DNA of 32,934 bases from an uncultured Candidatus Pelagibacter sp. (GCA_905612505.1 CAJQSH010000044.1:1-32934); one strand, 5' to 3'; shown: positions 1 to 7,558, counted from the stretch's first letter. Notes: generated from the letters alone by a model not told the origin. Numbers and translations: made by a program.

Positions 1-854
1 GTTTAATATGGTCTTTTGGTCCATTGGTGGTTAGATATATGAATGAACCACAGTTAGCACCGTGGCAGTATATTTTTGCAAGAGGATTAACAATTTTTGT
101 AATCATAAATTTATATTTATTTTTTGAGGAAGGAATTAATTTTTACAAAAATTATTTTAAAATAGGTGTATCTGGAATTATTGGTGGTATTGGACTTGGA
201 ATAGCAATGGTTACATTTATCTATTCAATTACAAACACTAGTGCCGCAATCACCTTGCTTTGTTTAGCAGCTATGCCTTTTTTTACCGCTTTATTAGGTT
301 TTTTATTTCTAAAAGAAAAAATCTCCTTAAATGTTTGGATGGCTATATTAATAGCAACTATTGGAATTGCCATAATTGCTTTTGGAAACACTGAAAAAAA
401 TTCACTAGTAGGGTTAATTTTTGGTATGACAGCATCTGTTGGTTTTTCAGTTTTTTCTGTAACTCTACGTTGGAAAAAAGAAACACCTAAGTTTACTACT
501 GTTGCCTTTTCTGGTTTTTTTTGTGTTGTTATGTCGACTGTTTTTATTCTAAGAAATGAATTAAACTTTTTTTCATCAGGCTACAATGGTGCAATGTTTT
601 CATTGCACGGATCATTAGTTTGTATAGGATTAATTTTATATTCCATAGGTTCAAAAGCTATACCAGCAGCTGAACTTACTTTGCTTTCATTGACAGAGGT
701 AATAGGTGGTATTTTTTGGGTATGGTTACCTTTATTTAGAGTAAATGAAATACCAACCACCAATACAATTATCGGTGGATTTTTTATTTTTATGTCTATC
801 ATTTATTATAGTCTTACAATTAAAACGAATAGAAGGTTTATTGCTTTAAACTAG
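1..854 (+). CDS. EamA/DMT-family permease, 5' end cut by window
   Basis: This is an integral inner-membrane transporter of the drug/metabolite (EamA) superfamily; the substrate is unknown. The reading frame is open to the first base: before the TTG at 24 it already reads an in-frame stretch including WSFGP, typical of the first helix of the family, so the true start lies upstream and 24 is not a start. The visible part has about nine hydrophobic segments. The hallmark stretch with AAITLLCLAAMPFFTALLG, followed by FLKEK, lies in the middle of the first repeat, and AAELTLLSLTEVIGGIFWVW is the matching part of the second repeat. The creatinase-like gene starts 18 bases after the stop, so the two are probably cotranscribed and the permease may move a substrate or product of that pathway. 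It is a distant paralogue of the EamA gene at 15010-15888. Confidence 0.9.
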   Translation, partial: LIWSFGPLVVRYMNEPQLAPWQYIFARGLTIFVIINLYLFFEEGINFYKNYFKIGVSGIIGGIGLGIAMVTFIYSITNTSAAITLLCLAAMPFFTALLGFLFLKEKISLNVWMAILIATIGIAIIAFGNTEKNSLVGLIFGMTASVGFSVFSVTLRWKKETPKFTTVAFSGFFCVVMSTVFILRNELNFFSSGYNGAMFSLHGSLVCIGLILYSIGSKAIPAAELTLLSLTEVIGGIFWVWLPLFRVNEIPTTNTIIGGFFIFMSIIYYSLTIKTNRRFIALN

Positions 855-872
855 TTAAAATGGAAAAATAAA

Positions 873-2090
873 ATGGAAAGACCAGATTTTTTTACTTTAA
901 AAAACGGTGAGAAAGCAAAACTTCCTTTTACTAATAAGGAATACAAAAGAAGATTAAATAATTTAAGAACTATAATGAGTAAAAATAATCTTGATATGAT
1001 TATTCTAAGCTCAATGCACAACATTGCTTATTATACAGGTTTTATCTATTGTTCATTCGGCAGACCATATGGATGTATTATAACTCAAAATAAGATATCA
1101 ACCATTTCTGCAAATATTGATGCAAGTCAACCATGGAGAAGATCTCATTGTAATAATGTAATCTTTACTGATTGGAAAAGAGATAATTTCTTAAAAGCTA
1201 TTGTATCAATCATTGGAAGAGAAGAACCGCCAAGAAATATTGGAATCGAAAATGACCATATAACATTGGATACTAAAGAAAAATTATCTTCTATTTTTAC
1301 TTTTTCAATATTTAGTGATGTGTCAAAATATTTAATGCAGCTTAGAATGATTAAATCTGCTGAGGAAATAGAAATTATAAAGAATGGTGCAAGAATTGCA
1401 GATATTGGGGGTCGAGAAATAGTAAAGAATATTAGAGTTGGAGAAAGTGAGTTAGAAATTGCAATAGCAGGCAGAGATAAAATGGAAAGAGAAATTGCCA
1501 AAACATATCCAGACGCAGAATATATGGATACTTGGGTTTGGTTTCAGTCTGGAATAAATACGGATGGCGCGCATAACCCAAAAACTTCTAGAAAACTTTG
1601 TTCAGGAGATATTCTATCTTTAAACACATTCCCAATGATTTCAGGATATTACACAGCACTAGAGAGAACTCTTTTTGTAAATGAAATTGATGATGCTTCG
1701 TTAAAAGCATGGGAAGCAAATGTTAAAGTTCATAAAAGAGGACTAGAATTAATTAAACCAGGTACCAAATGTTCAGCTATATGTCATGAGTTAAATGAAC
1801 TTTTTGCTGAACTAGGTTATCTTCATTATCGAACATTTGGTTATGGTCATTCATTTGGCGTATTATCACATTTTTATGGTAGAGAGGCTGGTTTGGAATT
1901 AAGAGAAGATATTGATACAACGCTAGAAGAAAACATGGTTGTTTCAATGGAACCAATGATAATGATCCCTAAGGGAAATCCTGGAGCAGGTGGTTATAGA
2001 GAGCACGATATTTTAGTTATAGGAAAAAATAGCACAGAAAATATTACCAAGTTTCCTTTTGGTCCAGAACACAACATTATTAAATCGTAA
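873..2090 (+). CDS. Creatinase-family amidinohydrolase (creatinase or guanidinoacetase)
   Basis: This cytosolic pita-bread-fold (M24) enzyme is predicted to hydrolyse the guanidino group of creatine to sarcosine and urea, or of guanidinoacetate to glycine and urea. Its 405 residues match the usual creatinase length. The similarity recalled to Pseudomonas creatinase runs end to end: YCSFGRPY near residue 60, SANID and QPWRR near 80-90, RMIKSAEE near 158, WFQSGINTDGAHNP at 223-236, YYTALERTL at 259-267, and SMEPMIM near 359. The residues matching the catalytic His, Glu and Glu are His234, Glu264 and Glu360. Those matching the substrate-carboxylate arginines are Arg64 and Arg337. This argues against an ordinary Xaa-Pro aminopeptidase, which would instead show the metal-binding set. 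The amidinotransferase begins 3 bases downstream. The sequence alone cannot separate creatine from guanidinoacetate as substrate. Confidence 0.9.
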   Translation: MERPDFFTLKNGEKAKLPFTNKEYKRRLNNLRTIMSKNNLDMIILSSMHNIAYYTGFIYCSFGRPYGCIITQNKISTISANIDASQPWRRSHCNNVIFTDWKRDNFLKAIVSIIGREEPPRNIGIENDHITLDTKEKLSSIFTFSIFSDVSKYLMQLRMIKSAEEIEIIKNGARIADIGGREIVKNIRVGESELEIAIAGRDKMEREIAKTYPDAEYMDTWVWFQSGINTDGAHNPKTSRKLCSGDILSLNTFPMISGYYTALERTLFVNEIDDASLKAWEANVKVHKRGLELIKPGTKCSAICHELNELFAELGYLHYRTFGYGHSFGVLSHFYGREAGLELREDIDTTLEENMVVSMEPMIMIPKGNPGAGGYREHDILVIGKNSTENITKFPFGPEHNIIKS

Positions 2091-2093
2091 TTT

Positions 2094-3209
2094 ATGAATG
2101 AAAAAAAAACTATAGTTAATAGTTGGAATGAGTGGGACCCTTTAAAGCATGTAATTGTTGGTAAAGCGGATGGAACATGCATTCCAGCTCCAGAACCAGC
2201 GCTAGATGCAAAAGTTCCAGAAGATTCAGACATGAGAGGAAATTTTGGCCCAAGAACTAAAGATACAATTGATAAAGCAAATCAATTACTTGATGATTTT
2301 TCGAATATGTTAATTAAAAGAGGTATTAAAGTAGATAGACCAAATCCAATTGATTTTAATAAAAAAACTTCTACTCCAGATTGGGAAGCAGACACTATGT
2401 TTGGATGTATGCCACCTAGAGATGTTTTACTCACGGTTGGTGCCGAAATTCTAGAGGCTACAATGAGTTACAGATGTAGATGGTTTGAATATCTATGCTA
2501 CAGACCTTTATTAAAAAAATATTATGACGAAGATCCAAATATGAGACATGAGTCTGCTCCAAAACCAAGATTAACAGATTTAGATTATAGAAAAGATTAT
2601 TTATCAGATAAAATTGGAATTCAAAAAAGATTAGCGTGGACTGAAGATAAATTTTTTGTAACAACAGAAGAAGAACCTTTATTTGATGCTGCAGACGTCT
2701 TAAGATTTGGTAAAGATTTAGTGGTACAACATGGTTTTACAACAAATCTTAAAGGAGTAGATTGGATTAAAAGACACTTTAAAGATCACAGAGTTCATGC
2801 AGTAAATTTTCCTGGTGACCCTTATCCAATTCACATCGATGCAACATTTACTCCAATTAAAGAAGGTTTGATTATTAACAACCCTCAAAGAAAACTTCCA
2901 AAAGAACAAAGAAAACTTTTTGAAAATAACGGATGGGAAATTATTGACTCCGCACAACCAGCGCACAACGAACCCCCACCACTATGTTATTCATCTACCT
3001 GGTTATCTATGAATGTTTTAGTTTTAGATTCAAAAACAGTATGTGTGGAAAAAAGTGAAGTATATCAAGCAGAACAGTTGGATAAACTGGGAATGGAAGT
3101 GGTTCTTGTAGACATGAGAGATGCATATGCATTTGGTGGAGGACTTCATTGTTGTACAGCCGATGTTTATAGAGAAGGGGAGTTAAAAGATTACTTCCCA
3201 AAACAATAA
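2094..3209 (+). CDS. L-arginine:glycine amidinotransferase-like enzyme
   Basis: The enzyme is predicted to transfer the amidino group between arginine and an amine acceptor. The classical reaction, arginine plus glycine to ornithine plus guanidinoacetate, is reversible. The protein has 371 residues and the beta/alpha-propeller fold of the guanidino-modifying superfamily. The residues aligning with the human GATM triad are Asp201 in FDAAD, His247 in PIHIDATF, and the nucleophile Cys353 in GGGLHCCTADV. The segment PPRDVLLTVGAEILEA around 107-122 also follows the GATM pattern. It is shorter than human GATM because it lacks the mitochondrial presequence. It sits 3 bases after the creatinase-like gene and 5 bases before the aldolase, so the three are probably one transcript. 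No guanidinoacetate methyltransferase is seen nearby, so creatine synthesis is not supported here. Other acceptors, as in the bacterial AmtA and CyrA relatives, remain possible. Confidence 0.88.
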   Translation: MNEKKTIVNSWNEWDPLKHVIVGKADGTCIPAPEPALDAKVPEDSDMRGNFGPRTKDTIDKANQLLDDFSNMLIKRGIKVDRPNPIDFNKKTSTPDWEADTMFGCMPPRDVLLTVGAEILEATMSYRCRWFEYLCYRPLLKKYYDEDPNMRHESAPKPRLTDLDYRKDYLSDKIGIQKRLAWTEDKFFVTTEEEPLFDAADVLRFGKDLVVQHGFTTNLKGVDWIKRHFKDHRVHAVNFPGDPYPIHIDATFTPIKEGLIINNPQRKLPKEQRKLFENNGWEIIDSAQPAHNEPPPLCYSSTWLSMNVLVLDSKTVCVEKSEVYQAEQLDKLGMEVVLVDMRDAYAFGGGLHCCTADVYREGELKDYFPKQ

Positions 3210-3214
3210 TATTT

Positions 3215-4270
3215 ATGTCATCTAAAATTAAAACCAAAAGAGAGAGAGTTAAATTTGCCTCTGACAATGTAGTAGGTGCATGTCCAGAAGTTTTAGAAGC
3301 AATTATCTTAGCAAACGATGGAATAGCTTCACCTTATGGCAATGATGAATGGACAAAAAATTTACAAAATAAATTTTCTGATATTTTTGAAAAAGAGGTG
3401 ATCGTTTATCCAACCGCATCAGGTACAGCGGCTAATGCTTTAGCTTTATCTGCACTAACTCCTGTTTTTGGCAATATTTATTGTCATAAACTTTCGCATA
3501 TAAATACTGATGAATGTGGTGCTCCAGAATTTTATACAGGTGGTGCAAAACTTGTTACTCTTAATGGAGTTAATGGGAAAATTACACCAGAGGAATTATC
3601 TGAGAATATGGGGGGTGTTGGAATTGTTCACCACACCCAACCATCTGTCGTAAGCATTACACAGTTATGCGAAACGGGTGAGACTTACCAGTTAGATGAA
3701 ATTTCAGCAATTGCTAAGATAGCTCATAAATATAATTTAAAAATGCACATGGATGGTGCAAGATTTGCCAATGCTTTAGTATCATTAGGTGTTACTCCAG
3801 CCGAGATGACATGGAAATCAGGTATTGATGTTTTATCTTTTGGTGCAACAAAAAATGGCTGTATTGCTGCAGAGGCAATTATATTTTTTAAACCCGAATT
3901 AGTAGGTAATCTGCCATTCTTAATGAAAAGATCGGGACATTTACTTTCAAAAATGCGATTTGTTTCAGCTCAACTAGATGCATATATTTCAAATGATGTT
4001 TGGTTACGTAATGCAAAACATGCAAATCAAATGGGAAAAAAATTAAGTGAAGGTCTTGATTTAAACTCAAAAATTGAATTAGCATATCCTACACAAGCTA
4101 ATGAAGTATTTGCTAAATTTCCAAGACCAGTTATCGAGCATCTTAATTCAGAAGGTTATAAAATGAATGAAGAGGAGCTAGATGGAAAAGCGGTAAGACT
4201 TGTTGCAGCTTGGAATACACAAGATTCTGATGTGGATCAACTTTTACAAACTATTTCTGAAGTAAAATAA
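3215..4270 (+). CDS. Low-specificity L-threonine aldolase-like PLP enzyme
   Basis: This is a fold-type I pyridoxal-phosphate enzyme of the threonine aldolase/beta-eliminating lyase family. The expected reaction is threonine or allo-threonine to glycine and acetaldehyde. In its 351 residues the start region FASDNVVGACPEVLEA is the family's opening motif. TASGTAANALAL near residue 67 is the phosphate-binding turn, HMDGARFANAL near 180 carries the ring-stacking aspartate, and SFGATKNGC holds the Schiff-base lysine, Lys213. The ATG at 3215 follows the amidinotransferase stop by 5 bases. It is the last gene of the visible operon, and its stop almost touches the reversed end of a gene fragment at 4272. 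The reaction supplies glycine, matching the theme of the two upstream enzymes. Activity on another beta-hydroxy amino acid is possible. Confidence 0.88.
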   Translation: MSSKIKTKRERVKFASDNVVGACPEVLEAIILANDGIASPYGNDEWTKNLQNKFSDIFEKEVIVYPTASGTAANALALSALTPVFGNIYCHKLSHINTDECGAPEFYTGGAKLVTLNGVNGKITPEELSENMGGVGIVHHTQPSVVSITQLCETGETYQLDEISAIAKIAHKYNLKMHMDGARFANALVSLGVTPAEMTWKSGIDVLSFGATKNGCIAAEAIIFFKPELVGNLPFLMKRSGHLLSKMRFVSAQLDAYISNDVWLRNAKHANQMGKKLSEGLDLNSKIELAYPTQANEVFAKFPRPVIEHLNSEGYKMNEEELDGKAVRLVAAWNTQDSDVDQLLQTISEVK

Positions 4271-4271
4271 G

Positions 4272-4395
4272 TTAGCTTGGGTTTTCTTTTAAGAAATTAA
4301 TATAATTTAAAACTTCATTAAAATTTTCATCAGGAATATCCTTATAGGTGACATTAAATTTACTTTTGACACAAAGAGTGACAATAAAATGACAC
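4272..4395 (-). pseudogene. C-terminal fragment of small ORF6C-like protein family
   Basis: Read on the minus strand, this stretch encodes a tail with CVKSKFNVTYKDI, then DENFNEVLNYI, then FLKENPS and a TAA stop at 4274-4272. It aligns residue by residue with the C-terminal half of the intact small protein at 7001-7228, which has CVKEKFGNSYKDI and YIEHLKKNPS. No start codon or N-terminal half is present upstream, where similarity fades near 4395, so this is a 5'-truncated remnant. Its stop lies two bases from the stop of the threonine aldolase-like gene on the other strand. Confidence 0.7.
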
Positions 4396-4496
4396 CTGAC
4401 TCTCGACACCCCTGACAACCTAAAACCCCTATGCTCGCTTAGTTATTAAAATATACTTGGCATAAACACAAAGCAATTTTAATGACAAAACTTTAC

Positions 4497-4521
4497 AACA
4501 AACCAGTAACATTTCTGAGTG
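4497..4521 (+). repeat. 25-base direct repeat, left copy
   Basis: This 25-base stretch matches 6956-6980 at 24 of 25 positions, in the same orientation; its core is CCAGTAACATTTCTG. The two copies bracket the exported hydrolase and amine oxidase genes. That fits a cassette boundary or a recombination footprint, but no recombinase gene is visible. Confidence 0.75.
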
Positions 4522-4555
4522 GAATAACCACCAACAGATATGATAGTCTTTAATC

Positions 4556-5578
4556 ATGAAAAAACTATTTATAATTCTAATTTCTTTGTTAATCGCTAAT
4601 TCAGCATTTGCCTATTATCCAATACCAACTTCTTTATCTAAATTAACTAAATACTTTAAAAAAAACAACGCTGAGTTAATTAAAATTCCTTCTTACAATG
4701 GATCGTTTCGAAGAAGTGATGCTTATGCCAATATAAGAGATGGACTATATAAAAAACGTCCAATTGAAGTTGACGCATTGTTGGCATTTCCTAAAAAAGG
4801 TGAAGGTCCATTCCCTGTTGTAATGTTTGTCCATTCAAGTGGAGGAGCTGGTTTATTTTCTGACGAATGGTTTAAATTTAATAGATTAGCAGCAAAATCA
4901 TTGTTAAAAAAAGGAATTGCAGTAATGTTCTTAGATAATTTCTCTGCAAGAGGTCAAAAAAATACTTACAAAAATCAAACTACAATACAACATTGGTCAA
5001 CATTTATTGATGCATTTAAAGCACTTGAATATTTATCAAATGATCCAAGAATAAATATTAAAAAAGTTGGAATTACTGGATGGTCTAGAGGTGGAGCAAT
5101 TTCATTAATGGCCTCTGAAAAGAGATTGAGAGATGCATTAGTGAGTAAAGATTTATATTTTGCCGCTGCACAACCAAGATCACCTCCTTGTCGAGATATA
5201 GGAATGTTTGTAAATCCACAGCCAATAAAAGAAACTAAAACTTGGCTGGTTTTAGGTGGCGCTGACAACTATACATTACCTGGACCATGCGTTGAACTGG
5301 GTGAAAAATATAAAGCAAATGGTGCTGATATAGAAATAACAGTTAAAAAAGGATGGCATCACGGATTCACTGCTAACTACAAACCTGAAAGAGATCCTAA
5401 AGCACAAATTTGGTCAAAATGTCCTCCTGCTTATACAAATGATGAGGGATATATTGTAACCAATAGCGATGTTAAATATCCTTATCCGTGTGTTACATAT
5501 GGTGCCACAATGGGTGGTAATAAGGGTGGTGTATTTAAAAAACCTTTTCTAAAGTTCTTTGAAGAAAATTTACTTTAA
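4556..5578 (+). CDS. Exported dienelactone-hydrolase-like alpha/beta hydrolase
   Basis: This is a secreted or periplasmic serine hydrolase whose substrate cannot be named. Residues 1-19 form a Sec signal peptide: KK, a hydrophobic stretch, then a cleavage site after AFA. The mature part is an alpha/beta hydrolase of the dienelactone hydrolase/PET-hydrolase-like group, with the oxyanion region FVHSSGG near 91-97, the nucleophile Ser177 in GWSRGG, the acid Asp237 in GGADNYT, and the His in GWHHGF (268 or 269). The length of 340 residues includes a C-terminal segment with several cysteines (Cys212, Cys245 and later ones), compatible with periplasmic disulfides. The start ATG at 4556 lies 35 bases after the left 25-base repeat. 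The stop is immediately followed by the ATG of the amine oxidase, so the two are cotranscribed. Confidence 0.87.
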   Translation: MKKLFIILISLLIANSAFAYYPIPTSLSKLTKYFKKNNAELIKIPSYNGSFRRSDAYANIRDGLYKKRPIEVDALLAFPKKGEGPFPVVMFVHSSGGAGLFSDEWFKFNRLAAKSLLKKGIAVMFLDNFSARGQKNTYKNQTTIQHWSTFIDAFKALEYLSNDPRINIKKVGITGWSRGGAISLMASEKRLRDALVSKDLYFAAAQPRSPPCRDIGMFVNPQPIKETKTWLVLGGADNYTLPGPCVELGEKYKANGADIEITVKKGWHHGFTANYKPERDPKAQIWSKCPPAYTNDEGYIVTNSDVKYPYPCVTYGATMGGNKGGVFKKPFLKFFEENLL

Positions 5579-6919
5579 ATGAAATTAATAGGTAGAAGAC
5601 AATTTCTAAAAACATCATTCTCAGGTCTTGCACTTGCAACGTTACCTGTAATTTCTTTTTCACAATCTAATCCTAATATTGTTGTAATTGGTGCGGGTGC
5701 AGCAGGTTTGTCTGCTATGGCTGAACTAAATAGAAGGGGTATATCAGCTGTATGTATAGAGGGTATGAATAGGATTGGTGGCAGGTGTTATACAGATAAT
5801 ACAACCTTTGGAGTGCCAGCTGATCATGGTGCTCACTGGCTTCATGGTTTCTCAAAAAACCAAATTGCTGAATTTGGAAAAAAACACAGAGATAAATTTA
5901 GAATATATAATGAGCCAGATTATTCGGTTGTTTATGATGGAAAAACAAAAGTCAGTGGAGACGCTCTTTGGGATTTATATAAAAAAATAAAAAAAATTAG
6001 ACGTAGTATTGGAGCAGATGAGCCTTTAATAAATTATATTCCAGAAAAATTAAAAAAAAATAGTTGGTTCGATACTGTTCATAAAATTGTTGATGATGCT
6101 AGAGATCTAGGTAATTTTTCTCCATATGATGATAATAGTAATTGGAATGATCCAGGAAATGGAAATGGTTTATGTAGAGAGGGATATGGAACGTTATTAG
6201 CTTACTATCGAAAAGATGTTCCAGTAAAATTAAACACAATTGTTAGTGAAATAAGATGGGATGGAAAAGGAGTACAAGTTGTAACAAATAAAGGAACGAT
6301 AAGTGCCAAAGCTTGTATTGTTACGACCTCAGTGGGCGTGTTAAAAGCTGAAAAAATTAAGTTTACTCCAGCCTTGCGTCCTAAAAAATACGAGGCTTTT
6401 AACGGAATTTCTATGACTATTTCCAATAGAGTTTTAATGCAATTGAAGAAAAAATTTTATAGAAAATTTAAAAATGACACCCATTTTTATACAAAATGTA
6501 ATAGTAACGGTGCAAAATCACCTAAAACTTTTTATGGTTTGCTTAAAATGTCTGGAACAAACGTATCTCTTTTTGGTACCTCAGGACAATTTTCAAAAGA
6601 TTTAGAAAATAAAGGTAGTGAAGCTATGATAGATTTTGTTTTAAGTGATCTTAAATCAACCTTTGGTTCAAAATTTTATGAAAAATATTTTATCAAGGCT
6701 ATTGCTACAGGATGGGCAAACAATCCATTTACACTTGGAGCTTATTCGGGAGCAATACCAGGTAAGGCAAGTTTAAGACATGAATTAAAACAACCAGTAG
6801 GAGATAGAATTTTCTTCGCAGGAGAAGCTACTGCGGGTGCATTCAGCACAGTTCATGGTGCTGATCGAAGTGGTATAAGAGCTGTTACAGATCTTTATAT
6901 ATCACCTGCTTTAGATTAA
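5579..6919 (+). CDS. Tat-exported flavin monoamine oxidase family protein
   Basis: This FAD-dependent amine oxidase is predicted to oxidise an amine or polyamine outside the cytoplasm. The N-terminus is a twin-arginine signal: GRRQFLK at residues 5-11, followed by a hydrophobic stretch to about residue 28. The Rossmann FAD motif GAGAAG lies at 38-43, with the ribose-binding Glu61 and the family motif RIGGR near 65-69, then GAHWLHG. The C-terminal FAD segment reads FFAGEATAGAFSTVHGA, followed by an RSGIRA helix. The 446-residue length fits MAO/polyamine oxidase/LSD1-type enzymes. The gene starts on the base after the hydrolase stop, with no spacer. Tat export fits a protein that folds around FAD before leaving the cytoplasm. 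The right 25-base repeat begins 37 bases after the stop. Confidence 0.9.
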   Translation: MKLIGRRQFLKTSFSGLALATLPVISFSQSNPNIVVIGAGAAGLSAMAELNRRGISAVCIEGMNRIGGRCYTDNTTFGVPADHGAHWLHGFSKNQIAEFGKKHRDKFRIYNEPDYSVVYDGKTKVSGDALWDLYKKIKKIRRSIGADEPLINYIPEKLKKNSWFDTVHKIVDDARDLGNFSPYDDNSNWNDPGNGNGLCREGYGTLLAYYRKDVPVKLNTIVSEIRWDGKGVQVVTNKGTISAKACIVTTSVGVLKAEKIKFTPALRPKKYEAFNGISMTISNRVLMQLKKKFYRKFKNDTHFYTKCNSNGAKSPKTFYGLLKMSGTNVSLFGTSGQFSKDLENKGSEAMIDFVLSDLKSTFGSKFYEKYFIKAIATGWANNPFTLGAYSGAIPGKASLRHELKQPVGDRIFFAGEATAGAFSTVHGADRSGIRAVTDLYISPALD

Positions 6920-6955
6920 AAAAAAATCTTTTCCTGTAAAATCCTACAGACCAGT

Positions 6956-6980
6956 AACAAACCAGTAACATTTCTGGGTG
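6956..6980 (+). repeat. 25-base direct repeat, right copy
   Basis: This is the partner of 4497-4521, differing at one base (A to G). On its left the words ACCAGTAACAA and ACCAGTAACA lie in tandem (6950-6970), a local 11-base duplication that the left copy lacks. It lies between the amine oxidase stop and the reversed small gene at 7001. Confidence 0.75.
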
Positions 6981-7000
6981 AGAGCAAAGTGTTCTATTGC

Positions 7001-7228
7001 TTAACTTGGGTTCTTCTTCAAATGTTCAATGTAATCAACAACTTCTTGAAACTTCTCGTCTTCTATATCTTTGTAAGAGTTACCAAACTTCTCTTTGACA
7101 CATATTGCGACATGTGCATAAGGATTTCTTCCTTTTGGGTGATTAGGGTGATCAGGAAGTTGACCCGCTAAATAATCACCAGCTTCCTGTATCATTTTCC
7201 ACAGTTTACTTGCGTTTTTTTTATTCAT
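7001..7228 (-). CDS. Small soluble protein, ORF6C-like motif, unknown function
   Basis: This is a 75-residue protein of unknown function on the minus strand, opposite to its neighbours. It begins with MNKKNASKLWKMIQEAGDYL. The middle is rich in His, Pro and Asn (LPDHPNHPKGRNPY), followed by HVAICVKEKFGNSYKDI and a predicted C-terminal helix ending NPS. The pattern KFG..YKDI....F.E...YI resembles the C-terminal ORF6C-type domain of phage antirepressors, a resemblance from memory and not a firm assignment. That it is a real gene is supported by two further partial copies in the window (4272-4395 and 7387-7455) that keep the same reading frame and residue pattern. Confidence 0.65.
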   Translation of the reverse strand: MNKKNASKLWKMIQEAGDYLAGQLPDHPNHPKGRNPYAHVAICVKEKFGNSYKDIEDEKFQEVVDYIEHLKKNPS

Positions 7229-7338
7229 ACAACCTTAAACTTTGTTTTATCTCATCTATTTCTAGTTTTATTTCTAGTTTGTTGCATAAATTGATCAAAC
7301 TTTATGAGATTTATTTTTGATGAAGTTTCAATATTCCA

Positions 7339-7350
7339 CATAACTAGTGC
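7339..7350 (+). repeat. 12-base direct repeat CATAACTAGTGC, left copy
   Basis: CATAACTAGTGC recurs exactly at 8201-8212. The two copies bracket both small membrane-protein genes, and the right copy lies exactly where the ion-channel relic loses its 5' part. Twelve bases is short, so chance cannot be excluded. Confidence 0.45.
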
Positions 7351-7386
7351 AGGGTAGTGTAGCTTAATGTTGGTTAGTGTGCCCCT

Positions 7387-7455
7387 CTAACACAGTAAAT
7401 AATCACCAGCTTCCTGTATAGAACGCCATAGTTTACTTGCGTTTTCTTTATTTAT
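7387..7455 (-). pseudogene. N-terminal fragment of the small ORF6C-like protein
   Basis: The minus strand here reads NKENASKLWRSIQEAGDYL and then a stop (TAG, 7389-7387), matching the first 20 or so residues of the intact protein at 7001-7228. At the DNA level 24 bases ending in CAGCTTCCTGTAT are identical between 7169-7192 and 7396-7419. The position of the start methionine is ATA. The fragment is a partial duplication, probably fairly recent given the identical block. Confidence 0.7.
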
Positions 7456-7518
7456 TTTTCCACGATAATGCTACATCATAGTAAACTTGACCCAAAATAG
7501 ACACCAAAAACATTGGTA

Positions 7519-7548
7519 TTGAATGATAATAATATCTTTCAATATATT
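7519..7548 (+). promoter_or_regulatory. Candidate sigma-70 promoter for the gene at 7615
   Basis: TTGAAT (7519-7524) and TATATT (7543-7548) are separated by 18 bases and resemble -35 and -10 elements. The predicted transcript would start near 7555 and carry a leader of about 60 bases. AT-rich DNA gives such matches easily. Confidence 0.45.
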
Positions 7549-7558
7549 CTTACTTTGT

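Noticed and set aside
1145-1501. Minus-strand frame of 118 codons inside the creatinase-like gene
   Set aside because: It lies wholly within a strongly conserved plus-strand gene and shows no family motif.
873-2090. Xaa-Pro aminopeptidase assignment for the M24 protein
   Set aside because: The catalytic and substrate-carboxylate residues follow creatinase, and the similarity to creatinase runs over the full length.
7001-7171. Plus-strand frame of about 60 codons at 6989-7171
   Set aside because: It is the shadow of the minus-strand small gene at 7001-7228, whose frame is supported by two related fragments.
7351-7395. tRNA-like stretch (GTGTAGCTTAAT, then GGTTAG, then CCTCTAA)
   Set aside because: The D-arm-like words do not pair properly, no acceptor or T-arm follows, and the anticodon stem is only four pairs. 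At most it is a decayed tRNA fragment; I do not call it.
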